Shown piece after piece: positions 31,224-34,930 of a stretch of 34,930 nt of DNA (the first letter of the stretch is position 1; the number at the start of each line of letters is the position of its first letter). Source of the stretch: Candidatus Omnitrophota bacterium (lineage in GTDB: Bacteria > Omnitrophota > Gorgyraeia > Zapsychrales > Fredricksoniimonadaceae); assembly GCA_013335325.1 (NCBI GenBank), contig JAAXVU010000004.1:1-34930 (forward strand), given 5' to 3'. The position numbers and the translations under genes are program-made. A model generated the notes under the pieces. That model saw only the letters and a program-made list of their open reading frames with translations, had not been told where the DNA came from and made no database searches.

Positions 31224-32836
31224 GGCTGGCGCTTAAGCGGACAGCCTGCATTCTTCTGGTAGTGCTTTTGTGTTCGGTGGCCTGGTTGCATTTCGTCGGA
31301 AGGATCAGCCTGACGACCCAGGACCTGGGCCGGCATATACGTAACGGCGAGCTGGCACTGACCGGACACCACATCATTTCCACCAATTATTACGCATATA
31401 CCTATCCCGACTTCCATACCGTCTGCCACCATTGGGCGGCCGGTGTTCTCTTATTTCTGGTTTGGAAAGCCTGGGGCTTTGTGGGACTGTCTTCCTTCTA
31501 CGGCGGTGTTTTGCTTATTACCTTTGCCTTTTTTATCTGGACCGCGGCCAGGTCTGCGTCGTGTCGTTCTGCGCTCACGGCAGCCGCACTGGTCTTGCCG
31601 CTTTTAGCCTACCGCATCGAGATCCGGCCGGAAGGCCTGACCACATTGTTCCTGGGGCTGAACTTCCTCTTGCTGGACTCTTACCGCCGGGGCAAGCTCG
31701 ACGGCCGCTGGCTTTGGCTGGTCCCGGTCGTACATCTTTTGTGGGTGAACGTGCACATCCTCTTTGCTGTGGGATTGTGTCTGACAGGCATATTTATTCT
31801 GGATGCACTGGTGCGGGAAGGGTTCAGCCGGAGTTTCCGTCTGCTCTTCGGGGTGGGGCTGGCGTCGGTGGCGGCGTCCTGCTTGAACCCGTTTGGCCTG
31901 GAAGGCGTCCTGCAGCCTTTGAACATATTCAACGTGTACGGTTACAAGCTGGCCGAGAACCAGACAGTATTCTTTATGATGAAGCGGTTCCCGGGACGGA
32001 CGATATACGAGTATTTTTTGATACTGTTAGGAGTGGCTGCGGCCTTGTGGATCCTGCGCGTTGTCCGCGAGCGCAACTGGCGCGACAGCTTTCTGCACTT
32101 AGCGCTGCTCGTTTTCTTCGGTTTGATGGCCGTCAAGGCAGTGCGCGCTATCGCCATGTTCGGCCTGTTTTTCATCCCGCTGGCGGCGGAGAACTGGGAG
32201 AGCGTCGTAGCGGGGTACGCCGGAAGATGGGCCGGCGCCTGGCGGCGGCTGACCGCGCTGGCCTGCGGCGCGTTGATCCTGATGGCCGCGGTGGTGCCGT
32301 CTTTTTATCTGTCACCGTTGCGTAAATATTCCCGCCTGGTCGGCGACCCGCAGTACGCCAATTCGCTTTTCTACGTCCTGGCCCGTCCGGCATTGTGGGC
32401 CGGTCTGGAGGACGGCGTGAACGGTTCCGCGGAATTCTTCCGCGGCAACGGTCTTCGCGGGCCGGTCTTTAACAATTATGACATCGGCGGCTATTTTATC
32501 TTTCACCTTTTCCCCGGCGAGCGGCCTTTCGTGGACAACCGCCCGGAGGCCTATCCGGTCGACTTCTTCAGCAAGACCTACGGGCCGATGCAGGAGGACG
32601 ACAAGGTCTGGGAAGATATTTCCCGGCAGTACGGCTTCGAGGTGATATATTTTTATCGTCACGATATGACGACCTGGGGCCAGCCGTTCCTGATCCGGCG
32701 GCTGGCAGACCCGCGCTGGGCACCGGTCTTCGTGGATGCCTGGACGATCATCCTGGCACGGCGCGGCGGGGTGAACCAGTCAGTGATCGACCGGTTCGAA
32801 TTGCCCAGGTCCATGTTCCGCTCAAGGAAGAATTGA
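31220..32836 (+). CDS. Polytopic membrane protein, possibly GT-C type glycosyltransferase
   Basis: The 538-residue protein has roughly ten hydrophobic segments, starting at RTACILLVVLLCSVAWLHFV. The first extracytoplasmic loop, TTQDLGRHIRNGELALTGHHI, followed by NYYAYTYPDFHTVCHHWAAG, resembles the acidic first loop of GT-C-like membrane proteins. ASCLNPFGLEGVLQP is another conserved-looking part. The C-terminal ~120 residues are soluble (FNNYDIGGYFIFHLFPGERPFVDNRPE). ATG 31220 overlaps the ptsP stop (ATGA), so translation is probably coupled. The donor and acceptor are unknown, and the GT-C assignment is tentative. Confidence 0.75.
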   Translation: MRLALKRTACILLVVLLCSVAWLHFVGRISLTTQDLGRHIRNGELALTGHHIISTNYYAYTYPDFHTVCHHWAAGVLLFLVWKAWGFVGLSSFYGGVLLITFAFFIWTAARSASCRSALTAAALVLPLLAYRIEIRPEGLTTLFLGLNFLLLDSYRRGKLDGRWLWLVPVVHLLWVNVHILFAVGLCLTGIFILDALVREGFSRSFRLLFGVGLASVAASCLNPFGLEGVLQPLNIFNVYGYKLAENQTVFFMMKRFPGRTIYEYFLILLGVAAALWILRVVRERNWRDSFLHLALLVFFGLMAVKAVRAIAMFGLFFIPLAAENWESVVAGYAGRWAGAWRRLTALACGALILMAAVVPSFYLSPLRKYSRLVGDPQYANSLFYVLARPALWAGLEDGVNGSAEFFRGNGLRGPVFNNYDIGGYFIFHLFPGERPFVDNRPEAYPVDFFSKTYGPMQEDDKVWEDISRQYGFEVIYFYRHDMTTWGQPFLIRRLADPRWAPVFVDAWTIILARRGGVNQSVIDRFELPRSMFRSRKN

Positions 32837-32910
32837 CGCGATAGCCAGTCCTGTTTCCTTCCCGCCGGGTGAGGGCTGGTGATCCTTAGTGATGCGATCG
32901 GTAAAGAGCC

Positions 32911-34930
32911 ATGATCAAAGTCGACCTGCACGTACATACTGAATATTCCGCCAACCCGGCGGACCTGCTGCTTAAGCGGTTCGGGACGCAGGAATCGTAT
33001 ACCACGGTGGAAGCGGTCTACCGCCAGGCCATGGCGCGCGGCATGTCGCTCGTGACCGTGACCGACCACAACACGATCGCCGGTGCCTGCCGGCTGGTTT
33101 CCCGTTATCCCGACGTGGCCTTTACCGGCGTCGAGCTAACTACCTGTTTCCCTGAAGACGGCTGCGCGATCCACCTTTTGGTTTTTGATTTCACGCCCGC
33201 CCAGTTCGAGGCCATGGACCGCCTGCGTCCGGACATCTATGCTTTGCGCGATTATATCCGCCAGGAGGGTTTGCCTTATTCGGTGGCGCATGCGACCTAC
33301 AGTGTGAACGGCAAGCTGAATGTCCTGCATATCGAGAAGCTGATACTTTTATTCGATGTATTCGAGTGCATCAACGGCACCCGCGTGGCGACATACAACG
33401 ACCTTTTGCGGAAGGTCTTGCGCGGCCTGACCCCGCAGAAGATCGAAGAATTGCACCGTCGGCATCTGATCGAGCCGATATCGGATACGCCCTGGATCAA
33501 GGGGCTTACCGGAGGTTCCGACGAGCACGCGGGCCTTTTTATCGGCGATAGCTATACGTCGGCGGAAGGCATGACCAAGGCCGACTTCCTGGCCTCCCTG
33601 CGCCGCAAGACCACGGAGCCGGCCGGCCGGAGCAACCATTACAAGACGCAGGTCTTCACTTTCTTGAAGGTGGCCTACGAGGCGTCCCGCAAAGATCGCC
33701 GGGGCGGGCTGTGGAACGACCTGTGCGCGACGGTCTTCGACGGTAAGCCGCCTGGCTGGCGCGTCAGGCTCAAGCTCGCGCAGATGAGCCGCAGCCGCAA
33801 GGAGAAGGACCGGGCGGTCGCGGGCAGGGTGTCAGGCCTGGTGGCCCGTCTTACGAGAACGCCGCCTTTACCCTGGCCCGAGCGGGTGGATGCTATCTAC
33901 GAAACTATGGCCGAGATCGAGGACGCGTTCTTTGTGCTGAACGCCGAAGCTTTACGGGAGGCCTTTGGTCAGCGTGATGTCTTCAAGCTCATGAGTGCTT
34001 TGACGGCTTTGTTCCGTTCGCTATTCTTGTCGCTACCTTTCCTGGGGACCTTTCGGCATCTGCACCAGTCCAGCGCGGTGATGGAAGAGTTCCGCCAGCG
34101 CTTTCTGGGGGCGCGGTCGCCGTCGGAACGCCGGATACTGTGGTTTACTGATACGCTAAACGACCTTAACGGCGTCTCGGTCACTCTGCGGAGCTTTGCG
34201 ACCGAGTCCATCCGCCGCGGGCTGACGGTACGGGTGGCGTCGGCCAGGGAAAACGGGCCGGCCGTGGAGGAATACCAGCTGGAACTGCCGACTGTTTACG
34301 AATATTCCCCCGACTTCTATCCTTCGTATACTTTGCGTTTTCCATCGTTGCTTAAATCGCTCGAGTTGATCTATGCTCAGTCACCGACGGAGATAGTGGT
34401 GTCGACCCCCGGGCCGGCCGGACTTATCGGTATCTTGGCGGCCAGGCTGCTGGGTGTGCCTTGCCGGGGCATTTATCATTCGGATTTTACCCGCATGGCC
34501 GAACTGGGAGTGAGCGGCGGAGCTTTCGCCAGCTTCGTCCAGGCCTACGTGCACTGGTTCTATTCCTGTGTCGATGAGGTCCGCGTGCCCACCCGGGAGA
34601 GCCTCCGGGCGCTGGCGCAGGCGGGTTACGAGGAATCGCGGCTGGCGCTTTTCCGTCGGGGTATCGACACATCGTTCTTCGCGCCGCTGGAGGAGCCGCA
34701 AGCCTCACTGCGCAGAAGGTATGCGTTAGATGAGCAGATGACGCTGCTTTACACGGGACGCGTGAGCAAGGACAAGAGCATATGGTTTCTGGCGGATGTT
34801 TATCGCGAGCTGCGCCGCCGCGGCGTCACAGTCAACCTGATAATTTGCGGCGAGGGGCCGGAATTGGCTGCTCTACGCCGGACTTTTGGGGATGACGACA
34901 GGGTCAAGCTGACCGGGCGCGTGGCCCGCC
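32911..34930 (+). CDS. PHP-domain / GT4 glycosyltransferase fusion (3' partial)
   Basis: The frame is open from ATG 32911 to the end of the window (673 codons). Residues ~1-225 form a PHP phosphoesterase domain with metal-binding motifs DLHVHTEYS, TVTDHNT, GVELTT, YSVAHATYS and GGSDEHAG. A linker of ~180 residues follows. From ~410 a GT-B glycosyltransferase of family 4 begins: RILWFTDTLNDLNGVSVTLRSFA, VSTPGPAGLIGILAARLLGVP, YHSDFTRMAEL, RRGIDTSFF and LLYTGRVSKDKSIWFLADVY. The C-terminal part of the GT4 domain lies beyond the window. AAAGAG is a weak ribosome binding site. The 74-bp gap after the membrane protein suggests a shared operon for glycan or lipid glycosylation. Confidence 0.92.
   Translation, partial: MIKVDLHVHTEYSANPADLLLKRFGTQESYTTVEAVYRQAMARGMSLVTVTDHNTIAGACRLVSRYPDVAFTGVELTTCFPEDGCAIHLLVFDFTPAQFEAMDRLRPDIYALRDYIRQEGLPYSVAHATYSVNGKLNVLHIEKLILLFDVFECINGTRVATYNDLLRKVLRGLTPQKIEELHRRHLIEPISDTPWIKGLTGGSDEHAGLFIGDSYTSAEGMTKADFLASLRRKTTEPAGRSNHYKTQVFTFLKVAYEASRKDRRGGLWNDLCATVFDGKPPGWRVRLKLAQMSRSRKEKDRAVAGRVSGLVARLTRTPPLPWPERVDAIYETMAEIEDAFFVLNAEALREAFGQRDVFKLMSALTALFRSLFLSLPFLGTFRHLHQSSAVMEEFRQRFLGARSPSERRILWFTDTLNDLNGVSVTLRSFATESIRRGLTVRVASARENGPAVEEYQLELPTVYEYSPDFYPSYTLRFPSLLKSLELIYAQSPTEIVVSTPGPAGLIGILAARLLGVPCRGIYHSDFTRMAELGVSGGAFASFVQAYVHWFYSCVDEVRVPTRESLRALAQAGYEESRLALFRRGIDTSFFAPLEEPQASLRRRYALDEQMTLLYTGRVSKDKSIWFLADVYRELRRRGVTVNLIICGEGPELAALRRTFGDDDRVKLTGRVAR

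Noticed and set aside
31432-32325. 297-residue plus-strand frame inside the polytopic membrane protein gene
   Set aside because: It is a frame shadow of the membrane protein, whose hydrophobic pattern is continuous.

Overview
The window is high-GC bacterial chromosome and most likely comes from Candidatus Omnitrophota (OP3) or a close relative. That inference rests on the 1730-residue protein at 17751-22943. Its exported N-terminal module (residues ~85-410) and its C-terminal tail beginning NGGINLQAD match, from memory, a family of very large modular proteins I associate with that phylum. The housekeeping genes fit a Gram-negative cell: a secretin, a lipoprotein amidase and an AsmA-like protein. 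No database search was possible, so the taxonomy is an inference.

Layout. 1-393 is the 3' end of mutS. 394-1246 is a decayed Phd/YefM-PIN toxin-antitoxin locus whose toxin is split by a 184-bp MITE-like element. 1510-5312 encodes a CheB-CheR-PAS-histidine kinase fusion and a single-domain response regulator. 5501-8644 holds a zinc-ribbon membrane protein, a small membrane protein and mutL. 8800-12288 is a cell-envelope run: secretin, N-acetylmuramoyl-alanine amidase lipoprotein, glutamate racemase. It leads directly into 12303-14961, the preQ0/preQ1 genes queD, queC, queE and queF, interrupted by a four-helix-bundle gene flanked by inverted heptamer arrays. 15186-16825 carries rph and rdgB with a Cys-rich secreted protein overlapping both.

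The minus-strand block 16893-26258 contains a small protein, a nucleotidyltransferase, the giant modular protein and an AsmA-like protein. After it come a 2-Cys peroxiredoxin behind a Fur/PerR-like dyad (26449-27033), a second copy of the MITE-like family, a good terminator, and a secreted helical protein (27424-27975).

27976-28949 has no protein gene. It holds three tandem structured modules, each opening with the first 16 nt of tRNA-Pro, then the intact tRNA-Pro(UGG), then two identical 78-bp structured direct repeats. The window closes with ptsP (28950-31223), a polytopic membrane protein coupled to it by an ATGA overlap, and a PHP-domain/GT4 glycosyltransferase fusion that runs off the end.

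The most unusual items are the tRNA-Pro 5'-end module array, the mosaic giant protein with its 32-bp internal seam repeats, the heptamer-array insertions, and the toxin gene whose reading frame is restored on paper by removing the inserted element.
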